Source: an uncultured Oscillospiraceae bacterium
GTDB lineage: Bacteria; Bacillota_A; Clostridia; Oscillospirales; Oscillospiraceae
Length of the DNA stretch: 29,679 nt
Assembly (NCBI GenBank): GCA_900754605.1
Contig: CAAEDK010000107.1
Coordinates: forward strand, 1 to 29,679
Direction: 5' to 3'
A program made the translations under genes and the position numbers. Shown here piece after piece: positions 16,736-23,747 of the stretch. Below the pieces are notes generated by a model, which did not search any database, was not told where the DNA came from, and saw nothing but the letters and a program-made list of their open reading frames with translations. The number at the start of each line of letters is the position of its first letter. The stretch's first letter is position 1.

Positions 16736-17047
16736 TCAGCAGTACTTTACCGCAGTACCATAAGCGATGACCTCAGCTGCCCCCTGCATCACAGAGGAGG
16801 AACCGTACCGGACATTGATCACTGCGTCCGCCCCCAAACTCTCTGCCTCGTCCACCATACGCTTCACAGCGATCTGTCTGGCCTCATTGAGCATCTCAGT
16901 ATAACCAGTGATTTCGCCGCCTCCCAGGGTTTTCATCCCTGCCATAAAATCCTTGCCGAAGTTTTTGGACTGGACCACCGTGCCCTTCACAATTCCCAGT
17001 ACCTCCAGGTCCTTCCCCGGAATGTAATCGATATTGACCAACAGCAT
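16736..17047 (-). CDS. YbjQ/UPF0145 family protein
   Basis: A 103-residue small cytosolic protein of the YbjQ (UPF0145) family, which folds as a homopentamer and is annotated as a putative heavy-metal-binding domain without firm biochemical proof. Family marks are GKDLEVLGIVKGTVVQSKNFGKDF, the EARQIAVKRMVDEAESLGADAVINVRY stretch and a C-terminal GTAVKY. The AGGAGG site lies eight bases before the ATG. It follows the MerR/membrane-protein pair on the same strand after a 173-nt gap in which I see no clear promoter or terminator, so operon membership is open. Confidence 0.9.
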   Translation of the reverse strand: MLLVNIDYIPGKDLEVLGIVKGTVVQSKNFGKDFMAGMKTLGGGEITGYTEMLNEARQIAVKRMVDEAESLGADAVINVRYGSSSVMQGAAEVIAYGTAVKYC

Positions 17048-17220
17048 ATCAAATTCCTCCTGATCTGGCTACACGCAGCCAGTCTCTTTGATTCTTGTGT
17101 TCAGCACCAACCGCACAGAGAGTATCCACCCAGGCTGCCCGCAGCAAACAGGATCCTCAATCATTGGATCACATCGGGAATTGGCATGCCCTCCAACTGC
17201 GCCGCTCTGCCTTTCTTTGG

Positions 17221-17493
17221 TCAGTACTTCTGCGCTTCATTCAGCTCTCCCGTTTCAATCTCCTGTAGCCGCTGATGCAGCACCACCAAGCTGAATGGTA
17301 TGGTGATCAGCCCCAGGATTGCCAGCCAAAACAGCACGCGGTGAAGCCGAGGCCACAGGGTGCTCCCCCTGGTACAGAGCAGAAAGACCACCATACCCAC
17401 ACGGAATCCACCACTGATCAGAACGCTTTTTACCGCCTCCCGCTTCCGCGCTGTCTGCTCCCGGTCAGTATTTTGTTGCCTCGTCCTCCTCAC
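17221..17493 (-). CDS. Small membrane protein sharing the MerR tail
   Basis: A 90-residue protein with a basic N-terminus (MRRTRQQNTDREQTARKR), two hydrophobic helices (about 25-42 and 50-73) and a cytosolic tail QRLQEIETGELNEAQKY. The tail matches that of the preceding MerR protein (QRIREIQGGEEDEATKY), so the two C-terminal modules are probably paralogous. It starts at a GTG that overlaps the MerR gene by 29 bases; the GGAGG just before is too close to be ideal, so start is uncertain and coupling to MerR translation is likely. Function unknown; it may pair with the membrane part of the MerR protein. Confidence 0.7.
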   Translation of the reverse strand: MRRTRQQNTDREQTARKREAVKSVLISGGFRVGMVVFLLCTRGSTLWPRLHRVLFWLAILGLITIPFSLVVLHQRLQEIETGELNEAQKY

Positions 17494-18118
17494 CTCCTTG
17501 GATCTCCCGGATCCGCTGGTACAGTGCGCATAATACCCCCAGAATCACCACACCTGGCAGGGCAATCAGTACTGACGTCAGCACCAATGGCGGGGCTTCC
17601 TCTGTATCTACTGTAAATCCCCAAACCATCAGGGCCATCATCCCCACCATAAAGATCACCATAATCAACGATGCTGCCACAGCAGCTGCACACCGCACCT
17701 GCCTGGTATCCTCCTGCTGCTTGTTCTTAAAAGTAGTGCCCTCCCGTTCCATTTTCTCCATCTTTTCCAGCAGGCCATCCACTTCCAAATCCTCTAAGCG
17801 CTGCTCCCAATCCTTCAAAGTACGGCATAGTTCCATAGAGCGCTCCAGATTTTTTCGTTCCCGCTCCAAGGTCACCAGATGGCGTCGCATCCCATCACCC
17901 ACAGTGTGTCCCCCTGACTGCATCCGGCGGATCTCCTCCAAAGACACACCCAGCTTCCGCAGCAGCTTGATCTGCTTGAGCTGCACTACCTCTCCCGGGC
18001 CGTACTCCCGATAGCCGTTCTCACTATTACGGCGGGGAGTGATGAGGCCCTTTTCCTCGTAAAAGCGGATATTCTTTTTGGTGACGCCCACCTGAGCTTC
18101 CACCTCATTGATCTTCAC
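17465..18118 (-). CDS. MerR family regulator with C-terminal membrane anchor
   Basis: A 217-residue regulator. Residues 1-70 are a MerR winged helix (KINEVEAQVGVTKKNIRFYEEKGLI and NGYREYGPGEVVQLKQIKLLRKLGVSLEEI), followed by a coiled-coil dimerisation helix (about 75-130). Unlike most MerR proteins it then has two membrane helices (about 140-165 and 172-195) and a charged tail ending EDEATKY. GTG at 18118 is chosen because GGGAGG lies eight bases upstream and it gives the canonical N-terminus; the ATG at 18139 would sit almost on the transcript start. The promoter has the MerR-type 19-bp spacer with a dyad, so autoregulation is likely. A small membrane protein with a related tail follows. Inducer unknown. 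Confidence 0.88.
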   Translation of the reverse strand: MKINEVEAQVGVTKKNIRFYEEKGLITPRRNSENGYREYGPGEVVQLKQIKLLRKLGVSLEEIRRMQSGGHTVGDGMRRHLVTLERERKNLERSMELCRTLKDWEQRLEDLEVDGLLEKMEKMEREGTTFKNKQQEDTRQVRCAAAVAASLIMVIFMVGMMALMVWGFTVDTEEAPPLVLTSVLIALPGVVILGVLCALYQRIREIQGGEEDEATKY

Positions 18119-18150
18119 GCCTTGAACCTCCCGTCCCATTTTCTGTGGTT

Positions 18151-18181
18151 AGGATACACCTTCCACCAGGGGGAAGGTCAA
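18151..18181 (-). promoter_or_regulatory. MerR-type promoter with dyad in 19-bp spacer
   Basis: Minus-strand TTGACC (18181-18176), a 19-base spacer and TATCCT (18156-18151). Inside the spacer ACCTTCC and GGAAGGT (18158-18178) form a perfect 7-bp dyad about a 7-base centre. A long spacer with a dyad is the signature of MerR-twisted promoters. Confidence 0.85.
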
Positions 18182-18223
18182 GAGTATTTTGAAAAAATCC
18201 ACCCTTCCAGCAGGAGGAGGGCC

Positions 18224-18235
18224 CGAAAATTTTCG
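18224..18235. repeat. 12-bp palindrome in MerR-XRE intergenic region
   Basis: CGAAAATTTTCG is perfectly self-complementary. It lies in the 381-nt divergent gap between the MerR and XRE genes, which otherwise holds the two promoters and a few small GC hairpins (for example GGGCAA/TTTGCCC near 18270-18292). No gene is supported there. Confidence 0.35.
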
Positions 18236-18413
18236 TTTTCTCTTTTCGCTGGGAGGTTCGCCCTGCTGGGCAAGCCCCTTTGCCCGCAACGGCAAAAGAG
18301 CCAAAGCGCCGCCGGGGAGAGAGCCTTATATCACCATTTGAAACAGACTCCCTCCGGATCCAATTTGTCCTCACCCATGCCCCTTCGGCATCCCCTGGTG
18401 TTTCAGTTTTCTC

Positions 18414-18442
18414 TTGACACAGTGACTGCCCAGTTCTATAAT
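18414..18442 (+). promoter_or_regulatory. Consensus promoter of the XRE operon
   Basis: TTGACA (18414-18419), 17-base spacer, TATAAT (18437-18442): a full consensus sigma-A promoter, unusual for a regulator gene unless it is held by a repressor. Confidence 0.9.
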
Positions 18443-18444
18443 AC

Positions 18445-18472
18445 GAAGTGTCCTTCACATGAAGGAAACTTC
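18445..18472. promoter_or_regulatory. 28-bp inverted repeat at the XRE transcript start
   Basis: Arms GAAGTGTCCTTC and GAAGGAAACTTC are complementary except for one base pair, about an ACAT centre. The repeat begins two bases after the -10 box and covers the predicted start site, the position of a repressor operator; as RNA it could also form a 5' hairpin. Confidence 0.65.
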
Positions 18473-18499
18473 ACTTTCCGATCAGGAGGGGATCCATCC

Positions 18500-18733
18500 A
18501 TGCAAAACCGCGTCCGGGAGCTGCGCACCGCCGCCGGCCTGACCCAGCAGCAGCTGGCGGAGCAAGTCCGCGTCTCCTCCCGCACCATCATCTCTTTGGA
18601 AAAGGGGCAGTACAATCCCTCCCTGCTGCTGGCCTACCGCATTGCTGTGCTGTTCGGTGTCACGGTGGAGGAACTGTACTGCCTGGAAGAAAATCTGCGC
18701 CTGGAGGAAGAAAAATATGAAGATCTATCATAA
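18500..18733 (+). CDS. XRE family transcriptional regulator
   Basis: A 77-residue Cro/CI-type regulator that is almost only DNA-binding domain: RVRELRTAAGLTQQQLAEQVRVSSRTIISLEKGQYNPSLLLAYRIAVLFGVTVEELY, five helices, then an acidic tail. No ligand domain. ATG 18500 has AGGAGG ten bases upstream. It overlaps the next gene by 17 bases. The combination of a small YgzD-like XRE protein with a membrane protein is widespread in Firmicutes; the regulator probably represses its own consensus promoter through the adjacent inverted repeat. Confidence 0.92.
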   Translation: MQNRVRELRTAAGLTQQQLAEQVRVSSRTIISLEKGQYNPSLLLAYRIAVLFGVTVEELYCLEENLRLEEEKYEDLS

Positions 18734-19151
18734 GAAAAACTTTTCGGAGGGCATCCTGCTGACCGGCCTTGGTTTGCTTCTTCTGGTGACCATGCTCCTG
18801 AGACAGAGCTTCCGCCCAAGGTCGGTCCTAATATGTACTGTGGCCCTGCTGCTGGGCCTGTGCCTTTTGTTCCGCAGCCTGTCCAAGAAATTCGCCTGGG
18901 CGGACCGTCTGGAGGAGCTGGACGAGCGCAACCTCCTCATCCAGCTGCACAGTAAAGGTCTGGCCTTCACTATCATGCAGAACGCGCTGCTGGTCCTCTG
19001 CCTACTCAGTGCGGCAGTCGGAGTTCTGCGCTCCAGTGACCAGGACGCCCAGTTGGTATTCGGTGGGATGCTAGTCTTGTCCGTGCTGCTCTGGTTTCTC
19101 TCCTTTTTGGCAGAGCTGCTCTGTGGGATCCACTACGAACGGCGGCTCTAA
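18717..19151 (+). CDS. Four-helix membrane protein, unknown function
   Basis: A 144-residue protein with a short basic start (MKIYHKKNF) and four hydrophobic segments at about 11-29, 38-55, 83-104 and 112-138. A charged cytosolic loop (SKKFAWADRLEELDERNLLIQLHSKG) links helices 2 and 3; DERN-type loops of this kind occur in DUF2178-like membrane partners of XRE regulators, but I cannot assign the family firmly. The ATG has GGAGG nine bases before it, inside the end of the XRE gene, so the two are co-translated. It may be the target or the sensor partner of the XRE protein. Confidence 0.8.
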   Translation: MKIYHKKNFSEGILLTGLGLLLLVTMLLRQSFRPRSVLICTVALLLGLCLLFRSLSKKFAWADRLEELDERNLLIQLHSKGLAFTIMQNALLVLCLLSAAVGVLRSSDQDAQLVFGGMLVLSVLLWFLSFLAELLCGIHYERRL

Positions 19152-19196
19152 TGCATTGCTTCCTAAAATATCACGAACTCCCAAGGAGGTCTTACT

Positions 19197-19916
19197 ATGA
19201 TACGCACCAAACAACAGGAGCTGGAGCAGGCCCAAGATCTGCACCTTATTCGGGACGAGAGGGATCTTGCACTCGAAGAAATAGCCCGGAGCCGTGCCCA
19301 TACCGGTCTTCAGATAGGCTGTCTGCTGCTGGCCGCCCTCTGCTATCTCCAAGGTGATCCCACCTGGACCATCTTTCTGGCCCTGCCACTTCTGGGATGG
19401 TCCATCCATTGCTTCTGCCGCTATGCCGGGGACCGGGAGCCCCTCTTTCTGGCGGGTGGCCTCCTCTTCGGCCTCCCGGCTCTGCTTTTGACTCTCCCCT
19501 TTCTGAACCGTATCTTGGGGATTGGCCCACTCTCCCCAGGCCGCCTGGCCGCCTTTCTTCTTCTGGGCGCTGTACTCACCGCCCTGTCTGGACTTCTGTT
19601 CGTGCTGATAGTGCTGGCCGCCTTCTGGCTGAAGGCCAGGTTCCACAGGATAGACGGGGACCAATGGGAGAACTACTTTCAGTCTGTCTCTACCCTGCGG
19701 CTTCTGCTCTGTCTGGGGGGAACCAGTCTGCTGGCTTTGGCTCTCACCACCTGGGCCAGCGTTTCTCTGTTCTCCGCCCTTGGTTTCCCTGTCCCGGAAC
19801 GTCTGGCCCTGGTATACCTCGCCGCAGGCGTGCTAAAACTGTTCCATAAGCTGAGCCAAGGCCGAGAGGAACTGATCCGTCAGCTCATCCGGCTCAAACC
19901 AGGGCGCTCTGACTGA
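19197..19916 (+). CDS. Six-helix membrane protein, unknown function
   Basis: A 239-residue membrane protein. The first 35 residues are a charged cytosolic stretch (QQELEQAQDLHLIRDERDLALEEIARSR), then about six hydrophobic segments, and a basic Arg/Lys-rich end. The AGGAGG site lies seven bases before the ATG, and the gene follows the previous one by 45 bases, so it is the third gene of the XRE unit. No family recognised. Its stop is only three bases from the stop of the opposing CBS gene, leaving no room for a terminator between them. Confidence 0.8.
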   Translation: MIRTKQQELEQAQDLHLIRDERDLALEEIARSRAHTGLQIGCLLLAALCYLQGDPTWTIFLALPLLGWSIHCFCRYAGDREPLFLAGGLLFGLPALLLTLPFLNRILGIGPLSPGRLAAFLLLGAVLTALSGLLFVLIVLAAFWLKARFHRIDGDQWENYFQSVSTLRLLLCLGGTSLLALALTTWASVSLFSALGFPVPERLALVYLAAGVLKLFHKLSQGREELIRQLIRLKPGRSD

Positions 19917-19919
19917 CGC

Positions 19920-20354
19920 TTAGAAGCGGCGGCGGATGATATTTTCCGAGATTTCTCCCAGCGCCTGAGCCGCCTCCATGTCATAACGCTGGCTCCGGGC
20001 CAGATCCGCCAGAGAGACGATCCCCACCAGCCGTCCTTCCTCCACCACTGGCAGGCGGCGAACCTGATGAACCGACATCAGGCGGGTCGCTTCCCTACAA
20101 TCATCCCGGGGGGATACAGCGGCACAGCCCCGGGTCATAATATCCCGCACTGGCGTCTGGGCAGGATCCTCCTCCACCGCCACACACCGCAGTACAATAT
20201 CCCGGTCTGTAACCATTCCTCGCAGCCGCTGATCCGCTCCGCACACCGGAAGCGCCCCCACATTGTGCCGACTGATCAGTCTGGCGGCCAGAGCCGCTGA
20301 AGCAGTTGGTTCAATAGTAACCACGCTGGGATTCATCAATTCCTTTACTTCCAT
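19920..20354 (-). CDS. Twin CBS domain protein
   Basis: A 144-residue cytosolic protein made of two CBS domains (about 8-60 and 72-125). The repeats show VKELMNPSVVTIEPTAS / VRDIMTRGCAAVSPRDD starts and GMVTDRDIV / GIVSLADLA ends, as in the stand-alone CBS proteins near stress or sporulation genes (YhcV/CcpN-like). CBS pairs bind adenine nucleotides and act as energy sensors; no effector domain is attached. AAAGGA lies eight or nine bases before the ATG. It converges almost head-on with the XRE unit and is read away from the 585-residue protein gene. Confidence 0.92.
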   Translation of the reverse strand: MEVKELMNPSVVTIEPTASAALAARLISRHNVGALPVCGADQRLRGMVTDRDIVLRCVAVEEDPAQTPVRDIMTRGCAAVSPRDDCREATRLMSVHQVRRLPVVEEGRLVGIVSLADLARSQRYDMEAAQALGEISENIIRRRF

Positions 20355-20478
20355 ACAGATCGTCCTTTCTGTCGCTGGATTTGCTCCTCAGTATGTCCTA
20401 TCCATTCCCTTTTTATTCCTTTTTAGGAGGACGGCATACATCTTAACCAATTTTTAATCTTCACCTTTTTCTTTTTAG

Positions 20479-20507
20479 TTGCTTTTTGAACGAAAAAAAG
20501 GTATACT
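20479..20507 (+). promoter_or_regulatory. Promoter of the 585-residue protein gene
   Basis: TTGCTT (20479-20484), 17-base spacer, TATACT (20502-20507), about 55 bases before the TTG start. Confidence 0.65.
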
Positions 20508-20561
20508 GACATCGTTTCTATTACGGCTGGCGGTCTCCGCCGGACAAAGGAGAATGTTATT

Positions 20562-22319
20562 TTGAGTCGAAATTCCAAAAAAAAGTTTCACACACCAGCC
20601 AGTAAGGCTGGGAAGATCCTGACCAATCTACTGGTCACTTTGGCTGTAGGCGGGGCCTATTTCTATCTTACCCTCCCCGCACTCAACCTCCAGTCCAACG
20701 ATTTTTACAGCTTCATGATCCTGCTCTGCGTGGTCTATGTGGTCTCGGCCCTGATCACCTCCGGCTTCAGGGGGCAGAAGGAGGCCGTCTCGGCCAAGGA
20801 ACAGATTCGTGAGTACTTCCGCTTCATCAAGCAGCAGTGCCTGCCAGTTGGAGTACTCCTGGTGGTCCTGCTGGCTGCTGCCATGGTGGGCCAAGTGCTC
20901 TCTATGCCCATCTTCCGGGCAGGAGCCTATCGGGACCTGCTTGCGGTAGAGGATGGTGAGTTCGCCCAGGATATTGGCCAGATCTCCTTCAATGAGATCC
21001 CAACCCTGGACCGGAACAGCGCCGACTATTTGGGCGACCGCCAGATGGGCACCCTCAGTGACATGGTCAGCCAGTTCGAGTACTCTTATGATTCTACCCA
21101 AATCAACTATCAGGGCCGCCCAGTTCGGGTCGCCCCCATCGCCTATGCCGATCTGGTCAAATGGTTCACCAACCGGGGCAGCGGCCTGCCTGCCTATGTG
21201 ATCGTGGACATGGTCACCCAAGAGGCCAAGGTGATTCGCCTTCCGGAGGGAATGAAGTACTCCTTCTCCGAGCCCCTCAACCGCAATATCATGCGCCATC
21301 TGCGCTTCCAGTACCCCACCTTCATGCTCTCCACCCCTCAGTTTGAGATCGATGAGGAAGGCCAACCCTGGTGGATTGCCCCCCGGATCATCAAAACCAT
21401 CGGCCTGTTCGGCGGCACCGACATCAAGGGCGCCGTACTGTGCAACGCTGTCACTGGTGAGAGCCAGTACTACGAGGAAGTTCCCTCTTGGGTGGATAAT
21501 GTTTACACCCCGGAGCTGATCATGGAGCAGTACGACTACCACGGCACTCTCATCAATGGCTTCATCAACTCTGTACTGGGCCAGCGGGACGTGACCGTCA
21601 CCACCCAGGGCTATAACTATATCGCCCTGAATGACGACGTGTATATGTATACCGGTGTCACTTCTGCCAACGCCGACCAGTCCAATCTGGGCTTCCTGCT
21701 GTCCAACCAGCGCACCAAAGAGACCAAGTTCTATAACGCGCCCGGCGCCACCGAACGGGCCGCCCAGGCCTCCGCGGAGGGCGTGGTTCAGGACCTGGGG
21801 TACACCGCCACCTTCCCCATCCTGCTGAACATTGCCAGCGAGCCCACCTATTTCATCCCACTCAAGGACGCCGCCAACTTGGTCAAGAGTTACGCCATGG
21901 TCAACGTAGCCCGGTACGACATCGTGGCCACCGGCAGCTCCGTCACCCAGTGTGAACAAGAATATATCCGGATGCTGTCTGATAAGGGCGTCACCCAGCC
22001 CGAGGAGCTGCCCCAGACCACGGCCTCCGGCTCTGTGGCCGAGATCCGCTCCGCTGTGCTGGAAGGCAACACCTATTACTTCATCCGTCTGGAACAGGAA
22101 AGCGTCTTTTACGCCCTCTCCGCCGCCCAGAACCCCCTGGCGGTGATCCTGAACCCCGGCGATCAGGTGACCATCACCCACGCCGCCTCTGATACACCCG
22201 CCTCTATTCTGGACGGCTACACCCTGACGGTGGATGGCAAGGCTCAGTCCCAGGCTGCGCTCCCCACCCCTCAGGAGGAAGAGCCTGCTCCAGAAGCTGA
22301 GGCCGCCCCTGCAGCATGA
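20562..22319 (+). CDS. Membrane-anchored extracytoplasmic protein, unknown
   Basis: A 585-residue protein that I cannot assign. It has a basic start (MSRNSKKKFHTPASKAGK), three hydrophobic helices at about 19-45, 47-66 and 92-113, then some 440 residues that are probably outside the membrane, and an Ala/Glu/Pro-rich end (QEEEPAPEAEAAPAA). The outer part holds short strands that repeat loosely around a V.D..T.E pattern (IVDMVTQEAKVI, LCNAVTGESQYY, LSNQRTKETKFY), recalling PepSY-like beta modules, and a C-terminal strand-rich piece (AVLEGNTYYFIRLEQESVFYAL) that could be an OB-like barrel. It starts at TTG, nine bases after GGAG; the nearby ATG is out of frame. Monocistronic, with promoter and terminator. 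Confidence 0.85.
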   Translation: MSRNSKKKFHTPASKAGKILTNLLVTLAVGGAYFYLTLPALNLQSNDFYSFMILLCVVYVVSALITSGFRGQKEAVSAKEQIREYFRFIKQQCLPVGVLLVVLLAAAMVGQVLSMPIFRAGAYRDLLAVEDGEFAQDIGQISFNEIPTLDRNSADYLGDRQMGTLSDMVSQFEYSYDSTQINYQGRPVRVAPIAYADLVKWFTNRGSGLPAYVIVDMVTQEAKVIRLPEGMKYSFSEPLNRNIMRHLRFQYPTFMLSTPQFEIDEEGQPWWIAPRIIKTIGLFGGTDIKGAVLCNAVTGESQYYEEVPSWVDNVYTPELIMEQYDYHGTLINGFINSVLGQRDVTVTTQGYNYIALNDDVYMYTGVTSANADQSNLGFLLSNQRTKETKFYNAPGATERAAQASAEGVVQDLGYTATFPILLNIASEPTYFIPLKDAANLVKSYAMVNVARYDIVATGSSVTQCEQEYIRMLSDKGVTQPEELPQTTASGSVAEIRSAVLEGNTYYFIRLEQESVFYALSAAQNPLAVILNPGDQVTITHAASDTPASILDGYTLTVDGKAQSQAALPTPQEEEPAPEAEAAPAA

Positions 22320-22343
22320 TCCTCAGTTTTCTTTGATTTTCCC

Positions 22344-22378
22344 TCCGGGCCGGTGCTCTGCCGGCCCGGAATTTTATT
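22344..22378 (+). terminator. Terminator of the 585-residue protein gene
   Basis: Stem TCCGGGCCGG/CCGGCCCGGA with a 7-base loop, followed by ATTTTATT. Confidence 0.85.
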
Positions 22379-22480
22379 CTCAAACCCTCAGCGCAGTGGA
22401 ATACCCACACACACCCGGGTATTTTTGCGCAGTTTTAAGAATTCCTTTAAAGTTTTTTCATTCCCTTTCCACAGAAAGAA

Positions 22481-22489
22481 TGCTATACT
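22481..22489 (+). promoter_or_regulatory. Extended -10 promoter of glf
   Basis: TGCTATACT is an extended -10 element 56 bases before the proposed glf start; the -35 region is poor, as is usual for extended -10 promoters. Confidence 0.6.
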
Positions 22490-22544
22490 GGCAGAAAGCC
22501 GGACGGTACAGCCCGTCCAACCACTGGAAAAAGGCGGGATCATT

Positions 22545-23711
22545 TTGGATCATACATTTGACGCGCTGGTCGTAGGCGCCGGCTATGCCGGTTCAGTCTG
22601 TGCCCGGCAGCTGGCCGAAAGCGGAAAGCAGGTGCTGGTTCTGGAGCGCCGGAATCACATTGCCGGCAATGCCTACGACCGCCTGGATGGGGCCGGAGTA
22701 CTGATTCACCAGTACGGCCCCCACATCTTCCACACCAACAACAAGCGGGTTTTTGACTGGCTCTCCCGTTTCACGTTCTGGCGGGACTATCAGCACCGGG
22801 TCCTGGCCAATCTCCCAGACGGACAGGGTGGGCGTCAGACCTATCCCGTCCCATTCAACCTCACTTCGCTGGAGACCGCCTTCGGCCCGGCGGAGGGCGC
22901 ACGACTGGGTGAAAAGCTCATCGCTGCCTATGGGGCCGAAAAAAAGGTGACCATTCTGGAGCTTCGGCAAGCCCGCGACCCAGAGATCGCCGCCCTGGCG
23001 GATTATGTGTATGAGCATGTCTTTGTCCACTACACAATGAAGCAGTGGGGCCAGACTCCTGAGGAAATCGACCCTAATACCACCGCCCGGGTACCGATTT
23101 TCCTCTCCCGTGACGATCGCTATTTCCAGGACACCTATCAGGGGATGCCCCTGGAGGGCTATACTGCCATGTTCCAGCGGATGCTGGATCATCCCGGCAT
23201 CACGGTGGAGCTGGGTACAGATGCTCTAAAGCGCCTGGACCTGTCCGGAGGTCAGATCCGTCTGGACGGCACAGAATTCCCCGGTCCTGTGATCTACACC
23301 GGGCAGGCGGACGAGTTGTTCGATTTCCGCTTTGGCCCCCTGCCTTACCGGACTCTGGACTTCCAGTTCGAAACCCTGGAACAGGACGACTTCCAGGGCT
23401 GCGGTACGGTCAACTACACTGTGGATGAGGACTACACCCGCATTACGGAGTTCAAACACCTCACCGGCCAGGTAAGGCCCGGCATCACCACCATCGTCAA
23501 GGAGTACTCCCGGGCCTTCACCGGCACCCCAGGCGAGACCCCCTATTATGCCATTATCAATCCAGAAAACGACCGCCAGTACGCCCAGTACCAGGCGGAA
23601 GCAAACCGCTTCCCCAATCTGTATCTGCTGGGCCGTCTGGCTGAGTACAAGTATTACAATATGGACGCCATTGCGGCCCGGGCACTGGAGCTGGCCGAGC
23701 AGCTGATCTAA
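22545..23711 (+). CDS. glf: UDP-galactopyranose mutase
   Basis: A 388-residue flavoenzyme that converts UDP-galactopyranose to UDP-galactofuranose in the cytosol, supplying galactofuranose for surface glycans. The FAD fold starts with DALVVGAGYAGSVCARQL (GAGYAG at 11-16), followed by the family motifs HQYGPHIFHTNN, KQWGQTPEEIDPNTTARVP, RDDRYFQDTYQGMPLEGYTAMFQRML and TVNYTVDEDYTRITEFKH, with NPENDRQYAQYQ and YYNMD near the end. Residues typically used for catalysis and phosphate binding (the Arg of ARVP, the Tyr of YKYYNMD) are present. The frame is open from 22353 but TTG 22545, six bases after GGCGGG, gives a family-like N-terminus. Operon with the following glycosyltransferase. Confidence 0.96.
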   Translation: MDHTFDALVVGAGYAGSVCARQLAESGKQVLVLERRNHIAGNAYDRLDGAGVLIHQYGPHIFHTNNKRVFDWLSRFTFWRDYQHRVLANLPDGQGGRQTYPVPFNLTSLETAFGPAEGARLGEKLIAAYGAEKKVTILELRQARDPEIAALADYVYEHVFVHYTMKQWGQTPEEIDPNTTARVPIFLSRDDRYFQDTYQGMPLEGYTAMFQRMLDHPGITVELGTDALKRLDLSGGQIRLDGTEFPGPVIYTGQADELFDFRFGPLPYRTLDFQFETLEQDDFQGCGTVNYTVDEDYTRITEFKHLTGQVRPGITTIVKEYSRAFTGTPGETPYYAIINPENDRQYAQYQAEANRFPNLYLLGRLAEYKYYNMDAIAARALELAEQLI

Positions 23712-23747
23712 ACCGCGCCCTGTGAAACTATCGTAGGAGAGAATAAC

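Noticed and set aside
18105..18458. 117-codon minus-strand frame in the MerR-XRE gap
   Set aside because: It would cover both the XRE promoter/operator and the MerR promoter, has no ribosome binding site and an Arg/Gly/Ser-rich composition of no known family.
20628..22181. 517-codon open frame on the minus strand inside the 585-residue protein gene
   Set aside because: It is a mirror of a GC-biased coding frame; the composition (Gly, His, Val and Asp rich, no domains) is that of an antisense shadow, and it has no promoter or ribosome binding site.
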